Of a stretch of 64,000 bases of DNA, positions 1 through 11,260 are shown one piece after another. The DNA is from Rhizophagus irregularis (lineage: Eukaryota > Glomeromycota > Glomeromycetes > Glomerales > Glomeraceae). A program made the position numbers and the translations under genes. Within the stretch, counting starts at the first letter, position 1. Every line of letters starts with the position of its first letter. The stretch is taken from contig NC_089452.1 of the NCBI RefSeq assembly GCF_026210795.1, positions 1,116,001 to 1,180,000 of the forward strand. Direction: 5' to 3'. Below the pieces are notes generated by a model. The model did not search any database, was not told where the DNA came from, and worked only from the letters and a program-made list of their open reading frames with translations.

Positions 1-2
1 AA

Positions 3-1163
3 AATTTATTAATAAATTCATATCAAAGACCTTTATTCAACTATATTGGTTTTTGTAAACATTTAAATTTTGATATAATCCAGAAAGTTATAAACACCAT
101 TAAAAAAAAGTCTGAAATTCCTTTAATTAAAAATGAAATATTCAAACTTTTTATTAATGAAAATATGAAATTTACACACCTTTATATACCCAAACATTTT
201 GATTATCAAATAAATTTTGTAGTTGCCAAACAATGCTTATCAGAAATTAAATTTTTTAATTGTAGCACAAATATAGATGATAATGTTTTGATGGGATTAA
301 TAGAAATTTGCAAATCAATCAAGGAATTGGAACTTTGTTTTTTAGTTCATGAATATCATAATAATGGAATTGGTAGATTGATTGAAACTCAAAAAAACTT
401 GTTTAGTGTTAGTTTAATAGATTATTATTACCCTACTCTATCATTTGATGAAACTATTCAAAATGCATTGATCAAACATTCAAGTACTATTCATTATTTA
501 AATATAACCCAGCCACCCATAAAACTTCTTTCATCTTTTGTAAATTTAAAAGTACTTGAATTAAATGATAAAAGACAGGTGGATTTTTCATGGAATTATT
601 CTTTACCTCACTTACAAATTTTACGAGTTAAATTTTTTTCAGAGAAAGCGTTAATAGATTTAATTAAAAGTACAAACGGGTCACTTATTGAAATAAAATT
701 TGATTATTGTAACAATTGGTTTAGAAGTTTAGAAGTCATTCAAGCTATACATCAGAGCTGTCCATATCTTAAATATCTTAAATTAGTAATCACAGATGGT
801 AATATTCTAGAGTTTGAAAAAATTGAAAAAATATTAATTAATTGTTCATATTTAAGTGTATTATATATTGTTGCTGAGTTAATTTATGGTTGGGATGTTT
901 TATTAGAGATATTAACAAAATCATCTTCAGCTAATTTATTTAAATTTAAATTTCGAATTATATTCTCTGGTCCATCAGATCCTACACCTTTAAAGTTATT
1001 TTTTGATAATTGGAAAGGCAAGCGTCCTATATTATTAAGCTTTGATAAGAAAGTATCAGTTCGTATGGAAGATTTATTAAAGGAATATGAGGCAAAAGGA
1101 ATTATTAAAAATTATAATAATAATTTGTGTGATGATAATGATGGTTTTGATTTGTGTTTTTAG
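3..1163 (+). CDS. F-box/LRR-like protein, 5' end outside the window
   Basis: The frame is open from base 3, upstream of the first in-frame ATG at 165, so the window begins inside the gene. The first residues (NSYQRPLFNYIGFCKHL) align with the post-F-box region of the complete paralogues at 4199, 7367 and 37659. The F-box itself lies before base 1. The remainder is a series of degenerate leucine-rich strands (for example SFVNLKVLELN and CPYLKYLKL) and the family's C-terminal signature: LKLFFDNWKGKRP, then EYEAKGIIKNYNNN. Known for the family: F-box proteins recruit substrates to Skp1-Cul1 ubiquitin ligases through their LRR face. Inferred: the same role here. Unlike the paralogues, it lacks the final FEW tripeptide and ends DGFDLCF. 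No internal stop is seen. Confidence 0.85.
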   Translation, partial: NLLINSYQRPLFNYIGFCKHLNFDIIQKVINTIKKKSEIPLIKNEIFKLFINENMKFTHLYIPKHFDYQINFVVAKQCLSEIKFFNCSTNIDDNVLMGLIEICKSIKELELCFLVHEYHNNGIGRLIETQKNLFSVSLIDYYYPTLSFDETIQNALIKHSSTIHYLNITQPPIKLLSSFVNLKVLELNDKRQVDFSWNYSLPHLQILRVKFFSEKALIDLIKSTNGSLIEIKFDYCNNWFRSLEVIQAIHQSCPYLKYLKLVITDGNILEFEKIEKILINCSYLSVLYIVAELIYGWDVLLEILTKSSSANLFKFKFRIIFSGPSDPTPLKLFFDNWKGKRPILLSFDKKVSVRMEDLLKEYEAKGIIKNYNNNLCDDNDGFDLCF

Positions 1164-2622
1164 AATGAAGCAAATATAGTTCATTTTATTTAAATTTTTT
1201 TTATATTTTAAAAAATAATTCTAAATTTTGATATTGTTACTTCAAATTATGTGATAGAATCTAAAAATAAATAATAAATGATTTGAATTTTTTATCATAA
1301 AAATGTTGGTTATCATTTTGAATTATTTACAATATTCATGATATATTCGTGTTAAATATTAGCGACTTGTTTTATAAATTCATGAAATATCTGTAATATG
1401 AAATGATGTTATAATTTATTTATTAGCAAATATATGAATAGTAGTATTATAAATTTATAATTTAAATTTTAAAAATTGAAAATACATCGTTATTTTATTA
1501 ACTAGCACGTTATGATTGGCCAAAGATTCTTCATAAAGTTTGCGAAAATTTGTACAAGTTTTTTATTTATAATTTATCTTAGTATAATTCTGGATCAATT
1601 TCTTTAGTTGATATTCAGAACCTGTGAGGAACTAACTTTTTGAAAGTTATAATCATTCACTAATGAATTGAAATCACAGATAGTCAATCACGAAATAATT
1701 TTTACGAAATAATGTTAATAAGGACGTAATTATTATTTATTGTGTAAGAAATTGCTATACCACTGCTATATCGTTAACAGATCATATTATTTATATGCAT
1801 GAAAATGATAATCGCGACGTAAAATAAACATTAATCGATATTGCTTTAATATTGTTTTTTTTAAAAAAAAAATAAAAGGAAAATATTATATTATTCACAA
1901 ATAATAAATATGAAAATTTATAAAATCTGAAATAATTAAAGTTAAGTGATAATAGTTGACGATAAAAAAATCGGGAATCGAATATTGTGTAATGACCGTA
2001 TTTATACAAACGTTGAATGTACTGATATATTATTAATTATCATTATATACAGTTACCATTTTCGGATTGTAAAAAAATTTAGACGTACTTCGATAAAAAA
2101 AAAAATTTCTTTTTTCGGTCTACTACATCAGATTCTGCTTCTCCTATAAATATTGTTTGTTAATCTGCTTGTTGTAGATTATCATAAACACAATTGAACA
2201 CAAATATACTAACCTTGTAGAGATTCAGGTTTTTATTTTGTTAATATACAGTAAATATAGTAATTCATCCTATTTATTTTTGGTTTAATTTATTAAAAAA
2301 CTTTATTTATAAAATTCTAAAATAAATATATTCCAATAAAATACATATCGATATACTGTAAAAATGGTAAAGAAAATAAATAGTAAAATAATAGACACAA
2401 ATAAATTTGTATTCTGAATATTTGTAAATTTTCTTTCTTAGTTGCCTTTATCTATAAGAACGAATTAAAGTAAATTATTAATAAAATTAACCATGCAGAA
2501 AACAAGTTAGTACCTAATTGAGTTTAGTGAAATCTATTGCTTCTATGGGTTCTAGAAAACAAAAAAAATAATTGTAAATTGTAAGTATTTCAAGAATACT
2601 CTTTTTAATATAAACTAAGACA
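1164..2622. other. Gene-free AT-rich spacer
   Basis: Very AT-rich DNA between the 3' end of the first F-box gene and the 3' end of the kinase pseudogene. Short open stretches (for example 1791-2009) have no recognisable content, and I see no repeat structure beyond poly-A/T runs. Confidence 0.6.
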
Positions 2623-3816
2623 TTAATTACCCGAATATTCTCTAATTGAATTATCGTCATCTTTATTATCAATAGAATTTTTTGGTTCTGGTAGATTTTT
2701 AAAGTTTAAAAGCCTACTTGTGTAAACTGCTTGAGGATTTGTAGTATATGAGAGAGTAGTACCATTATATGATAATGAAGTAGAAGTAAGCTTTTCATTA
2801 ATTCTTTCTGCTTCTTCAAATTGCTTTTTGACTTCACTATTATCAATACGATCATAATAAAATTCATCATATAAAGTTTCTAATTCACGATGTAAATCAA
2901 GTAATAAATCATATAATTCTTTTGATTTAGGTCGTTTTAAAGGATCAGCGTCCAAACATTGTTTAATTATATCCAAAATTAATTGAGGAATTTTATAATT
3001 AGATTTTGGCCTAAGCCCTTGACAAATGCTAATAGCTAAGATTTTATCATGAGCAATATCAGAGGAAGCCCTGTACAAACTTCATATGCAATAATTCCAA
3101 ATCCATAAATATCACTTTCTTGAGTATATTCTTTTCCTCTTAAAACCTCGGGCGCTACATAAGGTAATACTCCATATACTTGTTTTCATATTCATTTTGA
3201 GAAGTTTTTACATTTGCTGGTTGACAATCAGTAATAATAGTAAAATCACCATCTTTTAACATATTACCACTATGAAAATCACGATGAATTAATCCTTCTT
3301 TATGAATAGAATTGAGGCCATTTGCAATCCTATGTAAAATATTCAACTTATCTCCCCACTTTATTGAATAAAATATCATATTATTTAAATATTGTCTTAA
3401 ACTACCATCTTTTGCATATTCCATTACCATCATGAAATTATTAGATTCTGGATCTTTAGTAATGCCAAAACATCGAGTTACACAAAGTGAAATAACCTTA
3501 GTATGTGTTTCAATCTAAAAAAAAAAAATTCATAATAATAATAAATAATACATTGGTAGTTTGAAAGTATAAGTAGCCTTCTTCTCTTAAAAATTCGGAT
3601 GTAATATCCTGAGAATTATGTAAACATTTTAAAACGATCGTAGAATTTTTATGATCTAGTATCTTTAGCTTCGAGCTGTGCTTTTTGAATAAACTTATCA
3701 ACTTCATTATTTCCACTAGTCCAATTTTTGAAATTTTGTTGAAAATGCTTAGCATTACATGACTTACATCCAATATCACCAGTATTAGGCTGTCTACATT
3801 CTTTGCATAAAGCCAT
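2623..3816 (-). pseudogene. Decayed TKL-type protein kinase gene
   Basis: Reading down the - strand from an ATG at 3816, the product begins with a zinc-ribbon-like stretch (CKECRQPN, CKSC) and FKNWTSGNNEVDKFIQKAQL, the N-terminus typical of an expanded glomeromycotan kinase family. It then hits TAA at 3651-3649. The kinase core follows in pieces: VLKCLHNSQDITSEFLRE (3660-3575), MMVMEYAKDGSLRQYL, and the catalytic loop LIHRDFHSGNML near 3290. The C-lobe runs to a stop at 2623. Damage visible: the glycine-rich loop is missing; an intron donor near 3573 reads GA instead of GT; the DLG motif has lost its LG (ITDCQPAN); one base is lost before the VLPYVAPEV segment; and about 7 bases are lost after CTGLP near 3067. 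Several independent lesions make this a pseudogene. Confidence 0.88.
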
Positions 3817-4130
3817 TCGTTATATAACGTTTTTTTAATTCTTTATTTATTATTAGTTTATCAATTAACAATTTTTGTTTATCTGTTAATTTCCAATATA
3901 AAATCTTTTATTTGCCCAATTACATAATCACTGAACTTAAATTCTTCCATATTAGATTACTGGTCAATTTTATGTAGAAGAGGAATAGTTTTCTTTTTTA
4001 AAAAAAATTTACGCCCTTATATGTTGCACTGCAGTGATCGACAAATTTTAAATCAGCTGATGATCACAAAATAAAAATTTCTCGTATGTGGTCTGTGCAA
4101 CAACAAATTGCATGCATTTAAGCTATCATT

Positions 4131-4144
4131 TTACGCCTTTTTGG
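4131..4144 (+). promoter_or_regulatory. Conserved 5' motif upstream of F-box gene
   Basis: TTACGCCTTT lies about 60 bases before the ATG at 4199. It matches TTGCGCCCTTT before the 7367 gene and TTGCGCACTTT before the 37659 gene. A GTGCAACAAC at 4095-4104 may correspond to the TTGTACAACA found upstream of the other two copies. Shared ancestry or a retained core promoter/initiator are both possible. Confidence 0.4.
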
Positions 4145-4198
4145 CAGGAAAAAAAAAAAAAAAGTTTTCTAAAAATTCCTTTTTAAAAAAAAAGAAAA

Positions 4199-5578
4199 AT
4201 GTCTAAATTAAATAGAGATGTTCTTTATTTAATATTAAAAGAATTGGAACATAATAATAATGCACTTCATTCATGTGTTTTAGTTAACAAAACTTGGTGT
4301 GAAATAATTATTCCAATTTTATGGAAAAATCCTTGGAAATATTTGATTGAAGGAAAGGAAACTTTACTATTTAACGTAATTATTTCATATTTATCGGATG
4401 AAACAAAAAATAATTTAAAGAATCAAGGGATGGATTATTTAAAAAATTCATATCAAAAACCTTTATTTGATTATATTAGATTTTGTAGATATTTACATTT
4501 AGACGAAATTGTTAAATTAATTACTACGAATGAAATTATAACTAATATTAAAAATGAAATTTTTAATATTTTCATTAATGAAAATAGGAAATATACACAT
4601 CTTTATATACCTTATAAATTTAATTATAAAATACATCTTATTCCTGGAGCTAAAAATTGTCTTTCAGAAATTGAATTTCTAAGTTTTAATGCTGGCATAG
4701 ATGATGATGATATTATAATTGGATTAACGGAAATAATCAAATCTATTAAAGGATTGGAACTTATTATTGAAGAAAATAATAATTGTGAAATTGTTAGATT
4801 AATCGAAGCCCCTAAAAAATTAATTAAAGTTCATCTCATAAATAATTGTATACAAAAAGGTCAAAATTTTTGTAATATTTACTTAAATTCATTAACAACA
4901 CACGCAAATACAGTACAATATTTTAAGGTATTTGATCAAACAACAAAAATTCTTTCATCTTTTGTAAATTTAAAAGTATTAGAATTGGGTAGTGAATATG
5001 AAAGTGATTGGGGTTGCTTAGAGAATTTGTCTTTACCTTTCTTACAAGTTTTAAGAACTATGTTTATTCCGATTCAATCATTAGCGAATTTAATTGAAAA
5101 TACGAGTAAATCTCTTATCGAAATAAATATAGATAATATATTTCATTATAGATATGATAATAGAAGAATTATTCAAGCTATTAGTGAGAGTTGTCCAAAT
5201 CTTAAATTTCTTAAAATAGTATTTAGAAATTTTAGTAGTTCAGAATTAGAAAAGTTATTAATTAATTGTCAATATTTAAGCGTATTATATATTATTACTT
5301 GTGAAATTTCTTTTGATTGGAATAATTTATTTAGAATATTGACCAGATCATCACCAATTAGTTTGTTTAAATTTAGATTCAGAATTTTCTCTAAGGTACC
5401 CGTACCTAAATCAGAATCTTTAAAACTATTTTTTAATGAATGGAAAGGTAAACGTCCTATATTATTAAACTTCAATAATGTGAAAAATATAGAAGCCATG
5501 TTAAATAAGTATGAAGCAGAAGGAATAGTTAAACATTTTAATAATTTACGCGGAGATTTTGAATGGGAAAGTCCGTAA
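4199..5578 (+). CDS. F-box/LRR-like protein
   Basis: A 459-residue single-exon ORF. Residues 1-50 (MSKLNRDVLYLILKELE ... VNKTWCEIIIPILWKNPW) form an F-box helix bundle, the docking site for Skp1. The rest is about 400 residues of irregular leucine-rich repeats, including LSLPFLQVLR, CPNLKFLKI and LINCQYLSVLYI. The tail LKLFFNEWKGKRPILL ... KYEAEGIVKHFNNLRGDFEW is shared with the paralogues. Family knowledge says the F-box binds SCF and the LRR surface selects substrates for ubiquitination in cytosol or nucleus; the substrate is unknown. The ATG is set by the conserved MSKLNRD start. It is head to head with the kinase pseudogene and on the same strand as three other F-box copies, consistent with local duplication. 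No frameshift or stop is seen, so it is probably functional. Confidence 0.92.
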   Translation: MSKLNRDVLYLILKELEHNNNALHSCVLVNKTWCEIIIPILWKNPWKYLIEGKETLLFNVIISYLSDETKNNLKNQGMDYLKNSYQKPLFDYIRFCRYLHLDEIVKLITTNEIITNIKNEIFNIFINENRKYTHLYIPYKFNYKIHLIPGAKNCLSEIEFLSFNAGIDDDDIIIGLTEIIKSIKGLELIIEENNNCEIVRLIEAPKKLIKVHLINNCIQKGQNFCNIYLNSLTTHANTVQYFKVFDQTTKILSSFVNLKVLELGSEYESDWGCLENLSLPFLQVLRTMFIPIQSLANLIENTSKSLIEINIDNIFHYRYDNRRIIQAISESCPNLKFLKIVFRNFSSSELEKLLINCQYLSVLYIITCEISFDWNNLFRILTRSSPISLFKFRFRIFSKVPVPKSESLKLFFNEWKGKRPILLNFNNVKNIEAMLNKYEAEGIVKHFNNLRGDFEWESP

Positions 5579-7318
5579 AACATACATAAATATTTTTGGT
5601 CGGATAATTTGATCGCTATCGTTTGTACTGTAAATATTATTTTTTAAATAAATAAATAAATATTATTTGGATATTTTCTTTTTCAAATTTTGAGCTAATT
5701 CGTTCAAATATTATGTAAATTAGAACGAGAGTTTGAAAGTAGTCTATAAGGAATTTCTTTTCTTTTTTTTACGAAATAATTAAGTGGCTTGTACAATTGA
5801 ACAATAAACTGAAATTTGCTTATATTTTGAAGTGAGGAAAATTGATCGATTTGAAGAAATTGTATTGCGTTATGGCGTTATATAATTACCATCTTAATTA
5901 CTAGCTTGCCAATTCGTTAACATTAAAAAACTTCGTTGTTCCACAATTTACAGAATGACCTTTCAATGAAAAAATAATTGCGAAGATATTTATTTTATAT
6001 CAAACATTATCAAGATAAAGTAAAAGCTCTTCATGGAGTTACATTATTAAACGTAATTATTTTACATTTTATCAGATAAATCTAATAAAACTAATATGGT
6101 TAAATAAATGTAATAGACGTGTTCGTGGACGTTTTCGTATTGGAATAAGTAATCATACACGACCAACGAGCGCGCATCTCGCGGCAATAAATAATAACAA
6201 GGATTAAGGAATTATTGCATCAAGAATTTATTTTCTAGTCATTAAATCTATGTACTTATTATATGCACTGATGAGTAGTAGATCAGATGATCTTTTTTCA
6301 TGATTCTCGCGTAAAAAAATTTACGAACATATTGTACATATTGTGTTATTATTTTTATTATTATATATGTTTTTATATTTATTATTTATTTTAAATTTTG
6401 GCAGTCATCATTTTTATTCACCGTATTTTATTTACTAAATATAAATAAATCTATTTTAAAAAAGGAATTTTATGTATCAATTTATTAAATCCAATAAAAT
6501 GCCCATTCGGAGATTGGAGTTTCGGGAAATGATCCAGTTCGGGAAACGGACAATCGGAAAAATTGACCTCAGGAAATGAAAAATGGCATTTGTGTAACTC
6601 ATCTAATGATAGTCGTAATTGTCATAGTGTCTAACAAATTTATTACGCAATTTACCGCTTGATCAGGCTCATGATCGATTCATGTGATCTATACATTAAA
6701 CGTGATCTAGTTTTAGCCAACTAGTTTTACTCGATCAAATCATCGAGCATGCATTTTTTGGTCGATTAAACTAGTTGCACATTGTATAATATAATAAAAT
6801 TTTGAAATATCTCCTTTGATAATTGATGTTTGTTTACCAAAGTTTGAGATCATACTGTAATGAATATTATTTTATTTAGTCAATTTCACGTAATAAGTAT
6901 TTTTGTTTTTTGAGAAATTTACGCATATCTATTTTAACTAATATCAAAGATTTTATAAAATTAACGGTATATTATCTTTTTACAATAAAAAAAAACCAAA
7001 TGATATAATTAACCTACCATTTGATCGCTGATCTAATAAACCCCAATTATGTATGATGATCATACAAGAAATTGAGTTTTTGGTTAGTATTTGTATCCAT
7101 AAATAACTTAAACCTTTCCTTATTCTTATCATTGCAATATTTTATTATGTGGCGTGCATGATTATTATTTTCATATTATAAATAGTAAAGTCTTGATTAA
7201 AATTCCCGTAAAGCATTATGCATCATATGAAACATAAAAATGGCGTAAATCACCAGATCAGGATCCTTGTACAACATGTAACAATCAAATACTATACTAG
7301 TTTGAACAATTATTTTTT
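5579..7318. other. Intergenic region between two F-box genes
   Basis: No ORF of note. A G-rich stretch near 6506-6600 contains several imperfect copies of CGGGAAA/CGGAAA. Around 6660-6780 there are short palindromic pieces built on GATC, AACTAGTTT and TCGATCAAATCATCGA. TTGTACAACA at 7266-7275 is probably part of the next gene's promoter. Confidence 0.5.
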
Positions 7319-7330
7319 TTGCGCCCTTTC
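7319..7330 (+). promoter_or_regulatory. Conserved 5' motif upstream of F-box gene
   Basis: TTGCGCCCTTTC lies 48 bases before the ATG at 7367, after a CAATTATTT stretch also present before the 37659 gene. TTGTACAACA sits about 55 bases further upstream in both. The spacing fits a promoter or transcription-start element; the function is inferred from conservation only. Confidence 0.45.
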
Positions 7331-7366
7331 AACAAAAAAAAATTTTTTTCTTTAATAAAGAAAAAA

Positions 7367-8779
7367 ATGTCAAAATTAAATAGAGATATTCTTTACTTGA
7401 TATTTGAAGAATTACGTAATGATAATAATACTCTTTATACATGTATTTCAATTAATAAGACTTGTTGCGAAATAATTATTCCACTTTTATGGAATAATCC
7501 TTGGAAATTCTTAAGAGATGATTGGGAACGTCGAAAGAAGAAATTATTGAACGTAATTATTTCACATTTATCAGATAAATCAAAGAATAATCTAAGTCAA
7601 CATTTGGATCTTTCGACAAATTCATATAAAAAACCTTTATTTGATTATATTAGTTTTTGTAGACATTTAAATTTAAATGAAATCCTGAAAGTAATTAATA
7701 CAATTAACGATAAAGATAATATTTCTATTATTAAAAGTGAAATATTCGAACTTTTTATTAACGGAAACACGAAATATACGCACCTTTCTATACCTAAACA
7801 ATTTGATTATCCAATACATCATATTTCTGGGGCTGAACGATGTTTTTCAGGAATTGAATGCTTTTATTGTGGTACTAGCATAAATAATGATATTTTAGTT
7901 GGATTAATAGAAATATGTAAATTAATTAAAAAATTGAATCTTAATATCGAAACAAATAATAATAATTATAAAATTATTGAATTGATTAAGGCACAAAAAA
8001 AAATTTCAAGTATTAGTCTTTTAACCGAATTATACTCCAAAAATTTTGATGAGTCTTTTTGTCAAGTTCTTGAAAATTCGTTAATTAAACATGTAAATAC
8101 CATAAAATATTTTAAGATAACTAAAAGACTTACCACAAAAATTCTCTCATCTTTTGTAAATTTAAAAGGTTTAGAATTAGATGGCAGTTCACATGATATG
8201 GAATGGAATTATTTAAGTAATTTATCTTTACCTTTCTTACAAATTTTGAAAGCTAGGCGAGTTCCAATTAATATTTTAACATATTTAATTGAAAATACAA
8301 ATGGATTTCTTTTCGAAATAAAAATTGATTATATACGCCACGATGAAGTTGAAAATAAAAAGATCATTCAGGTCATTTATCAAAATTGTCCAAATCTTAG
8401 ATTTTTAAAATTATTATTTAGAAATTGTAATATTTCAGAATTAGAAAATTTATTAGTTTATTGTAAATATTTAGATGGATTGTATCTTATCATTAATAAT
8501 GTAGATGATGCGTTTGATTGGGATAATTTATTCAAAACATTGGCAAAATCATCACCAAAAAATTTATTCAAGTTTAAATTTGGTTTTCATTCACTTTATA
8601 GAAATATTAAATTAGAATCTTTGGAATTATTTTTTAATAATTGGAAAGGTAGACATCCTATGATATTACAATTCAGTCAAGCGAATAATATGAAACCATT
8701 TACTGATTTGATAGAAAAATATAAAGCCGAAGGTGTAATTAAAACATATTATAATAATTGGCACTTTGAGTGGTTTTAA
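7367..8779 (+). CDS. F-box/LRR-like protein
   Basis: The product is 470 residues when started at the ATG at 7367, which gives the family start MSKLNRDILYLIFEELR. The frame stays open 16 codons further upstream, but without an ATG. It has an N-terminal F-box (residues 1-50, ending LLWNNPW), then degenerate leucine-rich repeats (SFVNLKGLEL, LSLPFLQILK, CPNLRFLKLLF, YCKYLDGLYL) and the family tail LELFFNNWKGRHPMIL ... KYKAEGVIKTYYNNWHFEW. The predicted role is substrate recruitment to an SCF ubiquitin ligase. It is closer in its first 120 residues than in the repeats to the 4199 and 37659 proteins, as expected when the F-box is constrained and the LRR surface diversifies. It appears intact. Confidence 0.92.
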   Translation: MSKLNRDILYLIFEELRNDNNTLYTCISINKTCCEIIIPLLWNNPWKFLRDDWERRKKKLLNVIISHLSDKSKNNLSQHLDLSTNSYKKPLFDYISFCRHLNLNEILKVINTINDKDNISIIKSEIFELFINGNTKYTHLSIPKQFDYPIHHISGAERCFSGIECFYCGTSINNDILVGLIEICKLIKKLNLNIETNNNNYKIIELIKAQKKISSISLLTELYSKNFDESFCQVLENSLIKHVNTIKYFKITKRLTTKILSSFVNLKGLELDGSSHDMEWNYLSNLSLPFLQILKARRVPINILTYLIENTNGFLFEIKIDYIRHDEVENKKIIQVIYQNCPNLRFLKLLFRNCNISELENLLVYCKYLDGLYLIINNVDDAFDWDNLFKTLAKSSPKNLFKFKFGFHSLYRNIKLESLELFFNNWKGRHPMILQFSQANNMKPFTDLIEKYKAEGVIKTYYNNWHFEWF

Positions 8780-9313
8780 TTAATCCAACAATATTTTTCG
8801 TGATAATTATTATTTTTTTTTTGTAATAATTTCTTTTTTTGTTTATACTTTTATATACAAAAACTTTTTTCTAATAAAATGAATTTTTAACTTGTTCTAT
8901 AACATATGAATGTATGAAATATTCTCTTCAATAAAATTTCTGGGATAACTTTTTAATGCTGAGGTTAAAATAGGACCCTGAAATATATATAAAAAAGTCA
9001 TAAGCAGCCAAAAAAATTTTACCATTATCTGTACGCGTTTTTTCAGAGCCGGAATTATGTTAATTTCGGTCAGTATCCAAAAAGGTAATAGCTGTCCACT
9101 GGGAATTATCTATAAAAGGAAGAATTTTCATGATTTTTATTTTTTTTTGCCGCAAGCTCGAACATGACCTTTTTACGCATATTTCGAGGTCCTGGTTAAA
9201 TACATTTAATCTTTTCTTTTTAGCCCCTGACTTGGAAAACGCTGCTTATTAAATCCTTTTGGTGAAATTATTATTATTATTTTTTTGTTTAATTCTCTTT
9301 GCCTTATCCTATT
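8780..9313. repeat. Non-coding stretch, possible dispersed repeat
   Basis: Poly-T and AT-rich sequence to about 8940. It is followed at 8940-9260 by a block of more balanced composition with no ORF (for example GCCGGAATTATG near 9050 and CCGCAAGCTCGAAC near 9150). The compositional change suggests an inserted repeat, but no terminal repeats or target duplication were found. Copy number cannot be judged here. Confidence 0.3.
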
Positions 9314-9631
9314 CTAGAAAAGCGAATGGTTTAATTTTAGGTCAATGTTTTCCGTTTTATCACAACGAAGTGTGATTTGATTTGTATTCATAGAATTTAT
9401 AATGAAATGAATAAAATTCGTAAAATTAATCCACCTGTTAACGGTTAGAAGTAGATCATGGGCAGTGATGTTTCTCGAATCTCGACCAACAATCCGAAGG
9501 CGTGGAATATTAATTAAATCAAGATAAATGATTTCCGAGTTTCTAATAGATAATATACTTTCCGGATAAATTTCTTGTTTATACATTTTAAAGTTACACT
9601 CCGGTATGGCTAAGGTAAAAGTGATGATCAT
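9314..9631 (-). CDS. Hypothetical short protein (105 aa)
   Basis: An ATG-initiated ORF of 105 residues that I do not recognise. The middle (SEIIYLDLINIPRLRIVGRD) looks like alternating beta strands, and there is no signal peptide or transmembrane segment. There is no intron signal and no conserved neighbour. It lies between the possible repeat at 8940-9260 and the transposon graveyard, so it may be a transposon or gene fragment rather than a gene. Confidence 0.3.
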   Translation of the reverse strand: MIITFTLAIPECNFKMYKQEIYPESILSIRNSEIIYLDLINIPRLRIVGRDSRNITAHDLLLTVNRWINFTNFIHFIINSMNTNQITLRCDKTENIDLKLNHSLF

Positions 9632-9909
9632 ATTAATATTTTACTAATAATGGAATGAAAATTTTAATCGTTACGTATAAATAGAGGTATTTGAGCACAG
9701 TTAACAAGCTTTAAAATTAACCTTAAAATTGTAATTTGGTTAGAAAATCATATCCTTTGATACAATTATTTTTTAAATAAAATCTTTATAATATATTAGA
9801 GCTCTTTAGGTACAGTTATTGAGTTTAAAATATATTAATAATTTTTATTATTTTTTATAAGTTATAATAATACATATTTATAAATATAGTGAATGGAAAT
9901 TATTAAATT

Positions 9910-10160
9910 TTTGTTGTAATCTAGTATTTAACTCTGCTAATATCTCATTATCCACTTTTGATTGCATTTGAATTAAAAGATCAAATTTCCATGTTTTGCT
10001 AAGATGTAGCATAACTCATTACAACATAAGCTCATCTAATGATATAGTTGCATGAAATAATGTAAGACCTTGTGTTTTATGTACAGTTACATTTTGAAGT
10101 TGAAATTGCATTCATTGTGCAGAAGCTCCATTTTAGTTCAAAATAAGCTGATTTATTCCA
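9910..10160 (-). pseudogene. Pif1/Helitron helicase C-terminal relic, copy 1
   Basis: On the - strand this matches the end of Pif1-type helicases as carried by Helitrons: remnants of TVHKTQGLTL, then a decayed SLDEQ/AMS region and VDNEMLAEL. It carries indels and stops. It is one of three related copies at 9910, 10365 and 11005. Confidence 0.6.
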
Positions 10161-10364
10161 GAATCTCAACTTCATTTTTTTTGATTTCTTTTTATTTTAG
10201 TTTTGACATTGTCTAGGTTAAAAAAAAAAAGAAATCAGTAATATTTTTCATGATTTATTTGTAACTTTATATAATTTAATATGATTTAATAAAAATAAAA
10301 AAAGCTGATTAGTTAATAATTAAGCTTATGCATAATCATAAACTATACATCATAAACTATAAAT

Positions 10365-10640
10365 TTGTTGTAATCTATTTAGCTCTGTTAACATTTCATT
10401 ATTTACTTTGCATTTGGATTAAAAGATCAAATTTTCCAAGCATGACTCATTTCTATATAAGCTTGTCCATTGGAAAACATTTGTTCATCTAATGATACAG
10501 TTGCATGGGGTAATGTAAGACCTTGTGTTTTATGTACAGTTAATGCAAATGTATTTTGAAGTAGAAATTGCATTCATTGTGCAGGAGCTCCATTTAGTTC
10601 AAAATGAGCAGTCATTTTTTTTTTATTATTACTTGATTTA
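10365..10640 (-). pseudogene. Pif1/Helitron helicase C-terminal relic, copy 2
   Basis: The best preserved of the three tails. The - strand reads FALTVHKTQGLTLPHATV followed by SLDEQMFSNGQAYI, the motif V/VI region of Pif1-family helicases, with interruptions after it. The flanking sequence (ATAAACTATACATCATAAACTA-like, 10335-10365) is also shared with copy 3, so the duplicated unit is larger than the coding piece. Confidence 0.7.
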
Positions 10641-11004
10641 TTCCAGAATCTCAACTTTTTTTTGCTATTCAACCTTGTATAGTTGTGAAAAGAATGTATA
10701 GTTGAGCGGTTAGTTGTGAAAAAATGTATAGGTTTCTTTTTTTTGTATTTTTTTGTTTTTTTTTGTTTTTGATTAAATCATATTAAATTATAGAAAGCTT
10801 ATGAATCAATGCATACATGGTAATGACATAAATTTGATAAGAAGAAATTAAATAAAGTGCATATTATTATTACTTTATCATAATTTGTATTTCTTTAAGA
10901 ATTTAGGTAATTTAGATGAAATTTTCTGAATTACATCTTCATCAATTTTAACCTTGTATCTTCTGCCACCCATAATCATAAACTATTCTATACATCATAA
11001 ACTA

Positions 11005-11260
11005 TATATTTGTTATAATTTATTTAACTCTGCTAACATTTAATTATCCACTTTGATGCATTTGGATTAAAAGATCAAATTTCTATGTTTTGCCAAGATG
11101 TATCATGACTCATTGCTACATAGTCTTGATCATTGTCAAACAATTTGTTCATCTAATAATATAGTTGCACGAGGTAATATATGACCTTGTGTTTTATGTG
11201 CAGTTAATGCAAATGAATTGGAAATTGCATTCATTGTGTAGGAGCTCCATTTAAGCTGTC
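11005..11260 (-). pseudogene. Pif1/Helitron helicase C-terminal relic, copy 3
   Basis: A third decayed copy of the helicase tail (HKTQG remnant near 11190, FALTAHKT-like). It includes the WTIK/VDNxML-like end and the same upstream flank as copy 2. Confidence 0.6.

Noticed and set aside
1791-2149. Opposing 67-72 codon ORFs
   Set aside because: Phe/Ile/Tyr/Lys-rich chance frames in AT-rich DNA with no conserved feature.
7319-7366. Longer N-terminus for the second F-box gene starting at TTG (7319), and likewise 37620 for the fourth
   Set aside because: The extension has no ATG, is Lys/Phe-rich from poly-A/T, and the family start is the conserved M(S/F)KL(N/D)RD.
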